In this document: one piece after another, positions 48,772-57,663 of the stretch
Layout of the letters: each line of letters starts with the position of its first letter
Numbering within the stretch: position 1 is the first letter of the stretch
NCBI GenBank assembly: GCA_014656015.1
Contig: BNBP01000011.1
Coordinates: forward strand, 62,001-126,000
Length of the DNA stretch: 64,000 nt
From: Streptomyces griseoaurantiacus
Lineage (GTDB): Bacteria; Actinomycetota; Actinomycetes; Streptomycetales; Streptomycetaceae
Reading direction: 5' to 3'
Position numbers and translations under genes: made by a program
The notes under the pieces: generated by a model
Told to the model about the DNA's origin: nothing
The model's database searches: none
Seen by the model: the letters and a program-made list of their open reading frames with translations, nothing else

Positions 48772-49929
48772 ATGGACGGGCGTCTGGTGCCCGGCCTCGC
48801 GGGCCGGGAGGAGCGGGGCTGGCTGCGCGGCGCCCCGCCGCCCCGGTACGTGCGGCTGCTCCCGTACGCCCTGCTGCTGGGCATCGCCCTGCCGGGCCCG
48901 CTCAGCGGGCACGCGGTGGACATCGGCTTCCTGCTCGGCGCCGTCCCGCCGCTGGCCGTGCTCTCGTACGGACCGCTGGCCACCGCCGCGCTCGGCGGGC
49001 TGGCCGTCCTGCTGCTGTACGTCCCGGCGGTGCGGGTGGACCATCCCGGCAACACGGACCTGCTGGCCATCTGCTTCATCGCCGTGCTCAGCGTCTTCGC
49101 CGCGCTGGTGCGCAGCCGCCGTGACGCCCAGCTCGTCACCGTGCGCACCGTCGCGGAGGCCGCCCAGTTCGCCGTGCTGCCGCCGCTGCCCGAGCGGGTC
49201 GGCCCGCTGGGCTGTGCGGGTCTGTACCGGGCGGCACAGCGGGAGGCGCTGGTCGGGGGTGACTTCTTCGACGTCCGGGACAGCCCGTACGGGATCCGGG
49301 CGGTGGTCGGCGACGTCCAGGGGCACGGGCTGTCGGCCGTCGGCACGGTGGTGTCGCTGCTGGGCGCGTTCCGCGAGGCGGTGCTCGACGAGCCCGACAT
49401 GCGGGACGTCGTGGCCCGGCTGGACCGCCGCCTCGTGACCGACACGGCGGAGACCGAGCACGCCGAACTGTTCGCGACGGCGGTGCTCCTCGAGTTCTCG
49501 GCCGGGGCGCGCGAGGTGTCCGTGATGTGCTGCGGGCAGCCGCCCCCGCTGCTGCTGCGCGAGGGCGGGGCGGCCGAGCTGGACGTGCCGGAGGCGCCGC
49601 CGCTCGGTCTCGGGCTGGGCGAGGGGGCGCCGCAACCCGAGCGGGTGCGGGTGCCGCTGCGCCGGGACGACCGGCTGTTCGTGGTCACCGACGGGGTGAC
49701 CGAGGCACGCGACGCGGCGGGCCGCTTCTATCCGCTGCGGGAGCGGCTCGCGAGGCTGGCGGGGACGCGGGTGACCCCCACGGCGGCGGTCGCACGGGTG
49801 TGGGAGGACCTGGTGCGGTTCTCCACGCGGCTGGACGACGACGTGACGATGCTGGTGCTCACGCCCGAACCGCCCGAACCGCCGGAGATCGCTGAGGGAC
49901 GACAAGCCCTGAGGCACGACAAGCCCTGA
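48772..49929 (+). CDS. Membrane-bound SpoIIE-type PP2C phosphatase
   Basis: 385 residues. Three or four membrane helices between about 27 and 112 (YVRLLPYALLLGIALPGPL; VDIGFLLGAVPPLAVLSYG; LATAALGGLAVLLLYVPAV; LLAICFIAVLSVFAALV) lead to a cytoplasmic PP2C domain (about 125-370) with GGDFFD (about 162), GDVQGHG, VTDGVTE and LDDDVTMLVL. The last ~15 residues are encoded by the 17-base tandem repeat that spans the stop codon. No sensory domain besides the membrane part. The next gene follows 26 bases later. Confidence 0.9.
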   Translation: MDGRLVPGLAGREERGWLRGAPPPRYVRLLPYALLLGIALPGPLSGHAVDIGFLLGAVPPLAVLSYGPLATAALGGLAVLLLYVPAVRVDHPGNTDLLAICFIAVLSVFAALVRSRRDAQLVTVRTVAEAAQFAVLPPLPERVGPLGCAGLYRAAQREALVGGDFFDVRDSPYGIRAVVGDVQGHGLSAVGTVVSLLGAFREAVLDEPDMRDVVARLDRRLVTDTAETEHAELFATAVLLEFSAGAREVSVMCCGQPPPLLLREGGAAELDVPEAPPLGLGLGEGAPQPERVRVPLRRDDRLFVVTDGVTEARDAAGRFYPLRERLARLAGTRVTPTAAVARVWEDLVRFSTRLDDDVTMLVLTPEPPEPPEIAEGRQALRHDKP

Positions 49930-49944
49930 GGGACGACAGGCCCT
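49894..49944. repeat. Three 17-base tandem repeats across a stop codon
   Basis: GAGGGACGACAAGCCCT, GAGGCACGACAAGCCCT and GAGGGACGACAGGCCCT are contiguous. The stop codon of the PP2C gene is at the junction of units 2 and 3, and unit 3 runs to 12 bases before the yciO start. Confidence 0.8.
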
Positions 49945-49955
49945 AAGGTCGGTGG

Positions 49956-50576
49956 ATGGCGAAGTACTTCGACGTTCATCCCGACAACCCCCAGGCGCGC
50001 ACCATCGGGCAGGTTGCCGACAGCATTCGTGACGGTGCGCTCGTGGTGTATCCGACGGACTCCTGTTTCGCTCTCGGGTGCCGGCTGGGCAGCCGGGACG
50101 GGATGGAGCGGATCAGGTCCATCCGACAGCTCGACAGCAGGCACCACTTCACCCTGGTGTGCCGGGACTTCGCGCAGCTCGGCCAGTTCGTGCGGGTCGA
50201 CAACGACGTGTTCCGCGCGGTGAAGGCGTCCACCCCCGGCAGCTACACGTTCATCCTGCCCGCCACTCCCGAGGTGCCGCGCAAGCTTCTGCATCCGAAG
50301 AAGCGGACCGTCGGCGTGCGCATCCCCGACCACCGGGTCGTCCAGGCGCTCCTCGCCGAGCTGGGCGAGCCGCTGCTGTCCAGCACGCTGCTCCTGCCGG
50401 ACGAGGAGGAGCCGATGACGGTCGGCTGGGAGATCAAGGAGCGGCTCGACCACGTCGTGGACGCCGTGATCGACTCCGGTGACTGCGGGACCGAGCCGAC
50501 GACGGTCGTGGACTTCTCCAGCGGTGAGGCGGAGATCGTCCGCCGGGGCGCGGGGGACCCCTCCCGGTTCGAGTGA
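49956..50576 (+). CDS. yciO: YciO-like Sua5/YrdC-family protein
   Basis: 206 residues. AKYFDVHPDNPQARTIGQVADSIRDGALVVYPTDSCFALGCRLG matches YciO of the YrdC/Sua5 superfamily rather than TsaC. The ATP/bicarbonate/threonine pocket motifs PTDS and the basic KxR region (SRHHFTLVCRDF) are present. YrdC proteins make threonylcarbamoyl-adenylate for tRNA t6A; YciO members have weak or unclear activity, so a tRNA role is not certain. TAAGGT 6 bases before the ATG could be a -10 of a leaderless transcript, or AAGG the ribosome site. Confidence 0.85.
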   Translation: MAKYFDVHPDNPQARTIGQVADSIRDGALVVYPTDSCFALGCRLGSRDGMERIRSIRQLDSRHHFTLVCRDFAQLGQFVRVDNDVFRAVKASTPGSYTFILPATPEVPRKLLHPKKRTVGVRIPDHRVVQALLAELGEPLLSSTLLLPDEEEPMTVGWEIKERLDHVVDAVIDSGDCGTEPTTVVDFSSGEAEIVRRGAGDPSRFE

Positions 50577-51506
50577 GGGCGGCCGGCGCCCGGGGTCGGG
50601 GGCCGGTGGGGCCCGCCGGGTGAACCGGCGCGTGCCCCACCGGCCCGCGTGCCCCGGGACCGTCCACGCGGGGCGTGGCGGAACGCGGACCGCGACGGCC
50701 GGGTGACGGTCGGCCGCGCGGCGCCGACGGCCACCGCGGTCCCGCGGCGCGGGCGATGGCCGTCGCCTCCCTGCCCACGGGAGGCGGTTCCTGGGCGGCC
50801 GGTGCGCCGGGCGCGTGCGGCCGCCCACCCACCGTCCTGCACCGGGGGCCGGCGCACCAGACCCGATCCGGCCTGTGCGTCCGGCATTTTCCGGGGGCCG
50901 TGGCGCGCGCTCGCGCAGGTCACGGACGGGGGCCCGGCACATGCCGGAAGGCGGGGGGCCGCGAGCAGGAACATCGGGGGCGCCCGGCGGTGGCCGGTCC
51001 TGCCGTCCGGGGGCGTCGGGCCTGCCGGGTCGTGCGCGCCGGCGGGATCCCGCGGACGGCCCGCGCCCGGAGGCACAAGCGGAAGGGGCCGCCGTGGGCG
51101 GGCCGTGCGGGTCACACGCTGACGACCGTCAGTCTCGCATCCGCCGCCTTCCGTGTCGCGCCGGAGCGGGCCGGCCTCCGTCCGGCCCCTTCCCCGCCCG
51201 GGCCGGGTGCCCCGGCGGCCCGGGCACCCGGCCCGGGCCGAGGGGCACGCCGGGTGCCTCGCGGCCGCCGTCCGGCGGGTCGGCGTGCCGGAAGCGGGCG
51301 GTGGTTGCGAAGCGGTGGCGCCGGATCGCTCCCGAGATGCGAAAAGGGGGTGTTTGGCGGCAGAGTGGCAGGGCAAGCGGAATTTCGTGCTTCGGACCGG
51401 AGGCGCGCCAGCGGGAGCGGTACATCGGCTCTGCCGGACATCCGGTGAACCGAGCGGTCCGCCTCCCGCGGTCATCCCTGACAGCATCGTGGAGGAGCTG
51501 TTCCGC
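50577..51506. other. 930-base gap without a supported gene
   Basis: Frames here translate to low-complexity Arg/Pro/Gly/Ala sequence on both strands with no conserved-looking block. The last ~150 bases are less GC-rich and carry a possible SigB-class promoter. The rest shows nothing recognisable. Confidence 0.6.
51352..51376 (+). promoter_or_regulatory. Possible SigB-class promoter of the sigma factor gene
   Basis: GTTT (51352-51355), 15 bases, GGGCAA (51371-51376), one change from the GNNT-N14-16-GGGTAC/T pattern of Streptomyces SigB-type promoters. Autoregulation is known for this sigma class. The transcript would have a leader of about 120 bases. Confidence 0.4.
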
Positions 51507-52370
51507 ATGCTCACTGACACCCCCACAAGCCGTCCCGGCGCCCCCGCTCGTCCCACCACCCGTGGACCGCGAGCGCACGACGACGCGCCCGACACGGCTT
51601 CGGACTTCGCCCGGCTCGCCGCCCTGGAGGACGGCCCCGAGCGCGAGGCGCTGCGCGACGAGCTGGTGACGGCCTGGCTGCCCATGGCCCACCGGATCGC
51701 GGGCCGCTTCCGCGACCGCGGTGAATCGCTCGAGGACCTGCGCCAGGTCGCGGCACTGGGCCTGGTCAAGGCGATCGACCGGTACGACTGCGAGCGCGGC
51801 GCGTTCGAGAGCTACGCCGTGCCCACCATCACCGGCGAGATCAAGCGCCACTTCCGTGACCGCATGTGGGCCCTGCGGGTGCCCCGGCGGGTGCAGGAGC
51901 TGCGCAACAAGGTGCGCGTCGCCCGCCGTGAACTGATGCAGAGTCCCGGCTCCCCCGAGCCGTCCGCCGCCGACGTCGCCCGGCACACCGGGCTGACCGA
52001 GGAGGAGGTCGGCACCGGGATGGAGGCGCTGGAGAGCTTCAGCACCCTGTCGCTGGACGCGGCCATGTCCGCCGACGACGACGCCTACAGCCTGGCCGAC
52101 ACCCTCGGGGTGGCGGAGGCGAGCTACGACGTCGTTGTCGACCGCGAGGCCGCGAAGGAGGGGCTGCGGCGCCTGCCCGAGCGGGAGCGGGCCATCCTGT
52201 ACATGCGGTTCTTCCAGGACATGACGCAGAACCGCATCGCGGACCGGCTCGGCATCTCGCAGATGCACGTCTCCCGGCTGATCAGCCGCAGTTGCGCGCG
52301 GGTGCGCGAGGAGGCCATCGGACGCGCCGGCGACCGCCGCGACCGCTCCGGGCGCCCGGACGCCGGGTGA
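51507..52370 (+). CDS. SigB/SigF/SigG-class RNA polymerase sigma factor
   Basis: 287 residues, ATG with GGAGGAG upstream. Group 3 sigma-70: region 2 (LVTAWLPMAHRIAGRFRDRGESLEDLRQVAALGLVKAIDRYD; FESYAVPTITGEIKRHFRD), region 3 (SAADVARHTGLTEEEVGTGMEALESFSTLSLD) and region 4 HTH (QNRIADRLGISQMHVSRLISRSCARVREE). This class is controlled by anti-sigma RsbW-like kinases and SpoIIE/PP2C phosphatases. No rsbV/rsbW pair is adjacent, but four such phosphatases lie in the window. Which Streptomyces paralogue (sigB,F,G,H,I,K,L,M,N) it is cannot be told. Confidence 0.93.
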   Translation: MLTDTPTSRPGAPARPTTRGPRAHDDAPDTASDFARLAALEDGPEREALRDELVTAWLPMAHRIAGRFRDRGESLEDLRQVAALGLVKAIDRYDCERGAFESYAVPTITGEIKRHFRDRMWALRVPRRVQELRNKVRVARRELMQSPGSPEPSAADVARHTGLTEEEVGTGMEALESFSTLSLDAAMSADDDAYSLADTLGVAEASYDVVVDREAAKEGLRRLPERERAILYMRFFQDMTQNRIADRLGISQMHVSRLISRSCARVREEAIGRAGDRRDRSGRPDAG

Positions 52371-52527
52371 CCGCACGGCACGCGTCCCCATGGCGCCGCC
52401 GCCCCTGACGCTCCCCGCCCCGCGCACCCCGTTCCTGTTTCCGCGGCTTCACCCGTGTCCCGTTCCCCTCCCCCCTCCCGGTCCGCTCGGCCGCCGACGG
52501 ACTCACCTCCGTGACCAAGGAGTGCAC

Positions 52528-52827
52528 ATGCTGATGCCCCACCCCGCGACGCTCCACAAGCTCGTCGAGGAGTACCAGGCGCTGGCCGCCCTGGAGTCCG
52601 CCGAAGGCGTCACCAAGTCCGGTCAGCGGGCTCAGGACCTCGCATACACCCTGTGCGTGTCGACCGGCACGCGTGACGTCCAGCAGGCCCTGGACTACGC
52701 GCGGCAGTACCTCGCCGCCGCCGGCGAGCAGGTGGTTCCGGCCGTCGTACCGCTGCACGCGCGCCCCGCCGTGCGGCGGGAGACGGCACGGTCCCTGCGG
52801 GAGCCCGCCGAGGGTGTCGGTTTCTGA
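52528..52827 (+). CDS. DUF5133-like small protein
   Basis: 99 residues, AAGGAG ribosome site. The start LMPHPATLHKLVEEYQALAALESAEG and the conserved AYTLCVSTGTRDVQQALDYARQYL mark the DUF5133 family of small helical proteins specific to streptomycetes, usually near stress or developmental regulators. Function unknown. It follows the sigma factor by 157 bases on the same strand and could depend on it. Confidence 0.82.
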   Translation: MLMPHPATLHKLVEEYQALAALESAEGVTKSGQRAQDLAYTLCVSTGTRDVQQALDYARQYLAAAGEQVVPAVVPLHARPAVRRETARSLREPAEGVGF

Positions 52828-52977
52828 CTCCGGTCACGGCGAAGGAGCGGCCCGTCGCGGGGCGAGCGGCGGTGGGCCCTCTCGTTACAGCCCCCGGCAG
52901 GCGGGCACCCGGGGGGCAGTCGGGGCGCGGCCCCCGCGGCCGGCCCCGAGTCCGTCCGGGCAGGAAGAGGAGACATC

Positions 52978-53193
52978 ATGACGACGTCACAACCCGATCC
53001 GTCCCAGCCCTCCGGTCCGACCGGCGAGCGCGCCACTCCGGACGACCTGCTGCACGCCCGTTCCGACGCCGAGGTCTCCCCCGAGGACGTGGTGCTCGCC
53101 TCCGGGAAGGACCTCACCCCGGACAACCTGGAATGGGCCAGGCGCAAGCTCGCCGCGGAGGGTCCGGCCGCGCTGGACAAGCTCCTTCCCTGA
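52978..53193 (+). CDS. Small hypothetical protein
   Basis: 71 residues with a strong AGGAAGAGGAG ribosome site. An acidic disordered N-terminal half (TSQPDPSQPSGPTGERATPDDLL) is followed by a short helical C-terminal motif (VSPEDVVLASGKDLTPDNLEWARRKLAAEGPAALDKLLP). No known domain. A hairpin follows 20 bases after the stop. Confidence 0.75.
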   Translation: MTTSQPDPSQPSGPTGERATPDDLLHARSDAEVSPEDVVLASGKDLTPDNLEWARRKLAAEGPAALDKLLP

Positions 53194-53212
53194 CGACCTC
53201 CGCGTCCCCGCG

Positions 53213-53246
53213 GTTCCCCGCGTTCCCCCGCCGGAGCGCGGGGAAC
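53213..53246 (+). terminator. Terminator hairpin after the 71-residue protein
   Basis: GTTCCCCGCG (53213-53222) pairs perfectly with CGCGGGGAAC (53237-53246) over a 14-base loop. Confidence 0.65.
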
Positions 53247-53321
53247 TGACGCGAGCAACCGGCAACGAACGGGTACCTGTCCACTGGTACCGCTTGACTA
53301 CCACCTGTCACACACGATTGG

Positions 53322-53345
53322 CTCCGGGCGAGCGAACGCCCGGAG
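53322..53345 (+). promoter_or_regulatory. Leader hairpin upstream of the lipoprotein gene
   Basis: CTCCGGGCG (53322-53330) and CGCCCGGAG (53337-53345) pair perfectly around AGCGAA. A good -35 (TTGACT, 53294-53299) lies upstream, so the hairpin is probably in or at the start of the transcript leader. Confidence 0.45.
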
Positions 53346-53422
53346 GACCGGTTCACACCTCGTGAGGTCACCGGCGTCGCCGCCCCCTCAGGCTCGGCCG
53401 CACAGCGAGGTGCCGCACCACC

Positions 53423-54442
53423 ATGAACACTCCCGCCCCGCCCCGTCGTTCTCCCGGGCCGGTACGCCGCGCCACCCTCGCCGCCCTCGCCGCCGGAGCG
53501 GCCGCCCTGCTCCTGGCGGCCTGCTCGGCCGGCCCGGACGCGGGGGTGGAGACCGACACGGCGGCCGGGACCGGCGGCGGGCGGACCCGGATCGCCCTGA
53601 TCACGCACGGCGCGAAGGACGACGCCTTCTGGGAGCTGGTGCGCGCGGGCGCCGACGCCGCCGCCGCGAAGGACCGCGTCGACCTGACGTACGCCGGCGA
53701 TCCGGACCCCGCCGCGCAGGCGGATCTGGTCCGGGACGCCGTACGGGACCGGGTGGACGGCATCGCGGTCACCCTGGCCAAGCCCGAGGCCATGCGCGCC
53801 GCGGTCGCCGAGGCGCGGTCGGCCAAGATCCCGGTGGTCGGCCTCAATTCCGGCATCGACGCCTGGCGGGCGGACGGTCTGCTGGAGTACTACGGCCAGG
53901 ACGAGAGCGTCGCGGGCCGCTCCGTCGGCGACAAGCTGGACGACCTCAAGGCCGAGCACGCCCTGTGCGTCATCCACGAGCAGGGCAACGTGGCGCTGGA
54001 GGCGCGCTGCGCCGGGGTGAAGAAGGCGTTCGAGGGACGCACGGACATCCTGTACGTGGACGGCACCGATCTCACGGCGATGACCGCCGTCCTCACCTCC
54101 CGGCTGCGCCAGGACCCGACGATCGACGAAGTCGTCACCAACGGTGCCCAGTTCGCCCTCGCCTCCGTCAAGGCCGCCAAGGCGGCGGGCAGTCACGCCC
54201 AGGTCTCCACGTTCGACCTGAACAAGAGCCTGGTGAAGGCGGTGGAGCGGGGAGAGGTGCGGTTCGCCGTCGACCAGCAGCCCTATCTGCAGGGCTATCT
54301 CGCCGTGGACGGGCTGTGGCTGTACCGCACCAACGGCAACATCAGCGGCGGCGGCACGGCCCCGGTGCTCACCGGGCCCGCCTTCGTGACCAAGCAGAAC
54401 ATCGCCTCGGTCGCCAAGTACGCGGCGGACGGCACCCGTTGA
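53423..54442 (+). CDS. Sugar-binding-type (RbsB/LacI fold) lipoprotein
   Basis: 339 residues with a lipoprotein signal: basic N-region, hydrophobic ALAAGAAALLLAAC and lipidated C34. The mature part is a type I periplasmic binding protein (Peripl_BP_4): RIALITHGAKDDAFWELVRAGADAAA, DPAAQADLVRDAVRDRVDGIAVTLAKPEAM, IPVVGLNSGID, YYGQDESVAGRSVGDKL, AVDQQPYLQGYLAVDGLWLY. This resembles ribose/autoinducer-2/inositol-binding proteins. No ABC permease or ATPase gene is adjacent. The next gene, 246 bases away in the same direction, is the receptor-like CvnA of a conservon, so it may feed a ligand signal to it. Confidence 0.9.
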   Translation: MNTPAPPRRSPGPVRRATLAALAAGAAALLLAACSAGPDAGVETDTAAGTGGGRTRIALITHGAKDDAFWELVRAGADAAAAKDRVDLTYAGDPDPAAQADLVRDAVRDRVDGIAVTLAKPEAMRAAVAEARSAKIPVVGLNSGIDAWRADGLLEYYGQDESVAGRSVGDKLDDLKAEHALCVIHEQGNVALEARCAGVKKAFEGRTDILYVDGTDLTAMTAVLTSRLRQDPTIDEVVTNGAQFALASVKAAKAAGSHAQVSTFDLNKSLVKAVERGEVRFAVDQQPYLQGYLAVDGLWLYRTNGNISGGGTAPVLTGPAFVTKQNIASVAKYAADGTR

Positions 54443-54469
54443 CCCGGCGGTCCCGCGCGCGGCCGGCCT

Positions 54470-54488
54470 GCACCGCGACTCACGGTGC
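54470..54488 (+). terminator. Weak hairpin after the lipoprotein gene
   Basis: GCACCG (54470-54475) pairs with CGGTGC (54483-54488) over 7 bases, 28 bases after the stop. It is too weak to rule out read-through into the conservon. Confidence 0.35.
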
Positions 54489-54688
54489 GTAGGAGCACCG
54501 GTACGGATAGCATCGGCGCACCCCGCCCGCGCGCGGGACGCCCGCGCCCACCCCCGCGCGCCCGTCCCCGCCGCCCGCACCGCGCTGCCCGGCGGCCGCC
54601 ACCCCGCACCGCCCTCGTTCCCGTCCGCTCCCGTTCCGCTCCGCTCCGTGTCCGCCCCCTGCTTCCCGCTGCTCCCCCTAGGACGACG

Positions 54689-57100
54689 ATGTCTGCACGG
54701 ACAGCCGCCCGACGCCGGCTCGGTTCCATACGTCTCTCGCTGATCCTGCTCGCCCTCGTGCCCAGCGTGACGCTCGCCGCGATCTGGGGCGTGACGACGA
54801 CGCAGATGTTCGCCGAGGGGCTGCGGCTGCGGCACCAGACGGAACTCAGCCGGTCGACCGGGGCGATGGGCACCGACGCCACGCTGGCGCTGCAGCGGGA
54901 ACGCGGCCTGTCCGCCGCCTGGCTGGCCTCCCCGCACGGCTCCCGCGCCGCCCTGGACGCCCAGCGCCGTACGACGGACGCGGCTCTGGCCAAGCTGCAG
55001 GGGCGCTCGGCGGCGGTCCGCAGCGCCCCCACGCGGATCTCGGAGCGGATGTACTCCGTCATCGCCTCGACCAAGAGCCTGGAGTACTACCGCGGTCAGG
55101 TGGACCGCCTCACCGACATCACCGCGGACCAGGTGCTCGACCAGTACACCTCGATCATCGACGACCAGATCCAGGCCTTCCAGGAGCTCTCCCAGGTCGA
55201 CGACGGCGACCTCACCTCGCAGGCCGGCCCGCTGCTGGCGCTGGAGCACGCCGCGGAACTGGTCTCGCAGGAGGACGCGCAGCTCACCCTCGCCTGGCCC
55301 TCGGGCAGGCTGGACGACGCGGCGTGGACGGATTTCACGCAACTGGTCGGCGCGCAGCGGTGGGTGGTGCGCGACCAGGTCCTGCCCTCGCTGCGCGGGG
55401 ACGCCAAGGCCCGCGCCGAACAGGTCATGCAGGGCCCGGACTGGGCGACCCTGCGGCACGTCGAGGACCAGGTGTTCCAGGCGGGAGTCACCGGCCGTAC
55501 GGCGCACCGCGAGGTCCTGCTGCCGGACACCCACCAGCGGTGGGACGAGGCGCTGGACCGGCTGTCCGCCCAGTACGCCGACCTGATCCGGCAGCAGACC
55601 GCCCAACTGCTCGACCGCAGCGCGGACAAGGCCGACTCGCTGCTCGCCAAGGCGGGCTGGCTGAGCGCCGGCGGGCTGCTCGCCCTGCTGGTCTGCGTCG
55701 TCCTGTCCTGGCGCATCACCCGCTCGCTCTCCCGGCGACTGCGCGGGCTGCGCGAGGCCACCCTCAGCCTCGCGCAGCGGCGGCTGCCCGACGTGGTGGC
55801 CCGGCTGGACCGGGGCGAGAAGGTGGACGTCGACGAGGCCACCCCGCCGCTGGACTACGGGCACGACGAACTCGGTCAGGTGGCACAGGCGTTCAACACC
55901 GCGCAGCGCACGGCCGTGCACACCGCGGTGGAACTCGCCGACACCCGGCGCGGCTTCCAGAAGGTCATCCTGGGCATCGCCCGGCAGAGCCAGAACCTGG
56001 TCAACCTCCAGCTCAGCAAGCTCGACGCGCTGGAGCGCGAGCACGAGGACCCCAAGGTGCTCGCCGGGCTGTACGCGCTGGACTCCAACGCCAGCCAGCT
56101 GCGCCGGTACGAGGAGAACCTCGTGATCATCAGCGGCGAGCAGCCGCGCCGGAGCTGGACCGAGCCGGTGGCCCTGATCGACATCCTGCGCAGCGCCGTG
56201 GGCGAGGTTGCCCAGTACCAGCGGGTGGAGGTGCTGGCCGACGAGGAGGTGTGGCTGGCGCCGCCCGCGGTGGCCGACGTGATCCATCTGCTCGCCGAGC
56301 TGATCGACAACGCGACCGCGTACTCGCCCGCGCCGAGCCCGGTGGGGGTGCGGGCGGCGACGGTCGCCAAGGGGCTGGCGATCGAGATCGAGGACCGCGG
56401 GCTCGGCATGTCCGAGGAGGAGTACGAGGCGTTCAACGCGCAGTTGGCCGAGGCGCCGCAGTTCGACGTGGTGGCGCTCGCCGACGACCTGCGGCTCGGC
56501 ATGTTCGTCGTCGCCCGGCTCGCCGTCCGGCACGGGGTCGGCGTCACGCTGCGGTCCTCCCCGTACGGCGGGACGACGGCGATCGTGCTGGTACCGGAGG
56601 AGATCGTGGTGCGTGACAGGGGCGGGCCGCCGAAGGAGGCGTCCGCCGCCGACGCGGACACGACGGCCCCCGGCGGCGCGGACACCGCGGCCGGGGAGCC
56701 GGAGGACGGCGGCTTCGCGACCGCCCTCACCGGTCAGGAAGGGCGGTCGGCACAGACGCCTCCGGACAAAGGCCGTCCCGCCCCGCTGCCCCGGCGGGTG
56801 CCGCAGACCAGTCTGGCCGCCGAACTGCTGGCCGACCCCCCGGAGGGGGACGGGACTCCCGCCGACGACGAGTTCAGCGCCGAGGAGGCGGCGGCCTCCC
56901 TCGCCGGCTTCCAGCGCGGCACCCGTGCGGCCCTCGCCGAGGGACCACCGGCCGGCGAGCCGCTCCACGAGGCGGACGGTGACGGGGCCGACGGTGACGG
57001 GGCGGTGGACGACCGCCCCCTCCCGGTCCGCGTCCCCGACGCCCGGGAGCCGGACGACGGGGAGAACGGTGAGGGGAAGGCCGCGTCCGGAGAACCGTAG
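54689..57100 (+). CDS. cvnA: CvnA-type nitrate/nitrite-sensing-domain receptor kinase
   Basis: 803 residues. Two membrane helices (about 15-36 and 318-340) flank an extracytoplasmic all-helical NIT-type domain (RERGLSAAWLAS motif). HAMP (about 341-400) and a HATPase_c domain follow (LAELIDNATAYSP N-box, EDRGLGM G1). The H-box-like helix GFQKVILGIARQSQNLVNLQL has no histidine, as in other conservon receptors, so canonical autophosphorylation is doubtful. The C-terminal ~190 residues are acidic and Pro-rich, probably disordered. First gene of cvnABCD. Confidence 0.92.
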   Translation: MSARTAARRRLGSIRLSLILLALVPSVTLAAIWGVTTTQMFAEGLRLRHQTELSRSTGAMGTDATLALQRERGLSAAWLASPHGSRAALDAQRRTTDAALAKLQGRSAAVRSAPTRISERMYSVIASTKSLEYYRGQVDRLTDITADQVLDQYTSIIDDQIQAFQELSQVDDGDLTSQAGPLLALEHAAELVSQEDAQLTLAWPSGRLDDAAWTDFTQLVGAQRWVVRDQVLPSLRGDAKARAEQVMQGPDWATLRHVEDQVFQAGVTGRTAHREVLLPDTHQRWDEALDRLSAQYADLIRQQTAQLLDRSADKADSLLAKAGWLSAGGLLALLVCVVLSWRITRSLSRRLRGLREATLSLAQRRLPDVVARLDRGEKVDVDEATPPLDYGHDELGQVAQAFNTAQRTAVHTAVELADTRRGFQKVILGIARQSQNLVNLQLSKLDALEREHEDPKVLAGLYALDSNASQLRRYEENLVIISGEQPRRSWTEPVALIDILRSAVGEVAQYQRVEVLADEEVWLAPPAVADVIHLLAELIDNATAYSPAPSPVGVRAATVAKGLAIEIEDRGLGMSEEEYEAFNAQLAEAPQFDVVALADDLRLGMFVVARLAVRHGVGVTLRSSPYGGTTAIVLVPEEIVVRDRGGPPKEASAADADTTAPGGADTAAGEPEDGGFATALTGQEGRSAQTPPDKGRPAPLPRRVPQTSLAAELLADPPEGDGTPADDEFSAEEAAASLAGFQRGTRAALAEGPPAGEPLHEADGDGADGDGAVDDRPLPVRVPDAREPDDGENGEGKAASGEP

Positions 57101-57230
57101 ATCCATCGCACCGCGGCGGCGCGGCACGACAGCACCGCGGCACCCGACCGTCCGGCCCCACCCGGCTCTGTATCCCTCCCCCCGCCCAGCCCTGCTCCTC
57201 CCGCCGAAACCGCTCATGAAGGACGAAGAC

Positions 57231-57662
57231 ATGACACGCCCCGCCCCCGCCACGCACAGCAAGCTCGACCAGTTGCTCACCTCCATGGTGGAGCGCGTCG
57301 CGGACGTCAACCACGCCGTCGTGCTCTCCGAGGACGGACTGGTGGTCAGCAAGTCCACCGCGTTCGTGCGCGACGACGCCGAGCGGCTCGCGGCCACCGC
57401 CTCCGGTCTGATGAGCCTGAGCCGGGGCGCCAGCATGGACTTCCGCGGCGGTCCGGTGCGCCAGGCGCTGATCGAGATGGCCCACAGCTACCTGATCATC
57501 ACCGCCGCGGGACCCGGCGCCCATCTCGCCGTGCTCACGCACAAGGGCGCCGATGTGGGCGTGGTCGCGTACCAGATGAACATGCTGGTGAAGAAGATCG
57601 GCGAGCACCTCAGCGCGGCCCCGCGCAGCACCGCCGGCCCCGCGGCCGACAGCGGCGAGTGA
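57231..57662 (+). CDS. cvnB: CvnB-type roadblock/LC7 protein
   Basis: 143 residues from the ATG at 57231 (GAAGGAC upstream); an ATG five codons earlier is possible. Roadblock/LC7 fold: LDQLLTSMVERVADVNHAVVLSEDGLVVSKSTAF, MDFRGGPVRQALIEMAHSYLIITAAGPGAHLAVL. Family members act as GTPase-activating or scaffold subunits for the partner small GTPase. Second gene of the conservon. Confidence 0.93.
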   Translation: MTRPAPATHSKLDQLLTSMVERVADVNHAVVLSEDGLVVSKSTAFVRDDAERLAATASGLMSLSRGASMDFRGGPVRQALIEMAHSYLIITAAGPGAHLAVLTHKGADVGVVAYQMNMLVKKIGEHLSAAPRSTAGPAADSGE

Positions 57663-57663
57663 G

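Noticed and set aside
50675..51448. 257-codon plus-strand frame in the large gap before the sigma factor
   Set aside because: Low-complexity Arg/Gly/Pro/Ala composition, no ribosome site and no family resemblance.
54689..57100. Reading CvnA as a normal histidine kinase
   Set aside because: The H-box position lacks histidine; only the ATPase-like domain is clear.
53114..57436. Very long open frame on the minus strand (1440 codons) across the lipoprotein and conservon genes
   Set aside because: It is an antisense shadow created by high third-position GC. Its translation has no domain, and the plus-strand genes are clear.
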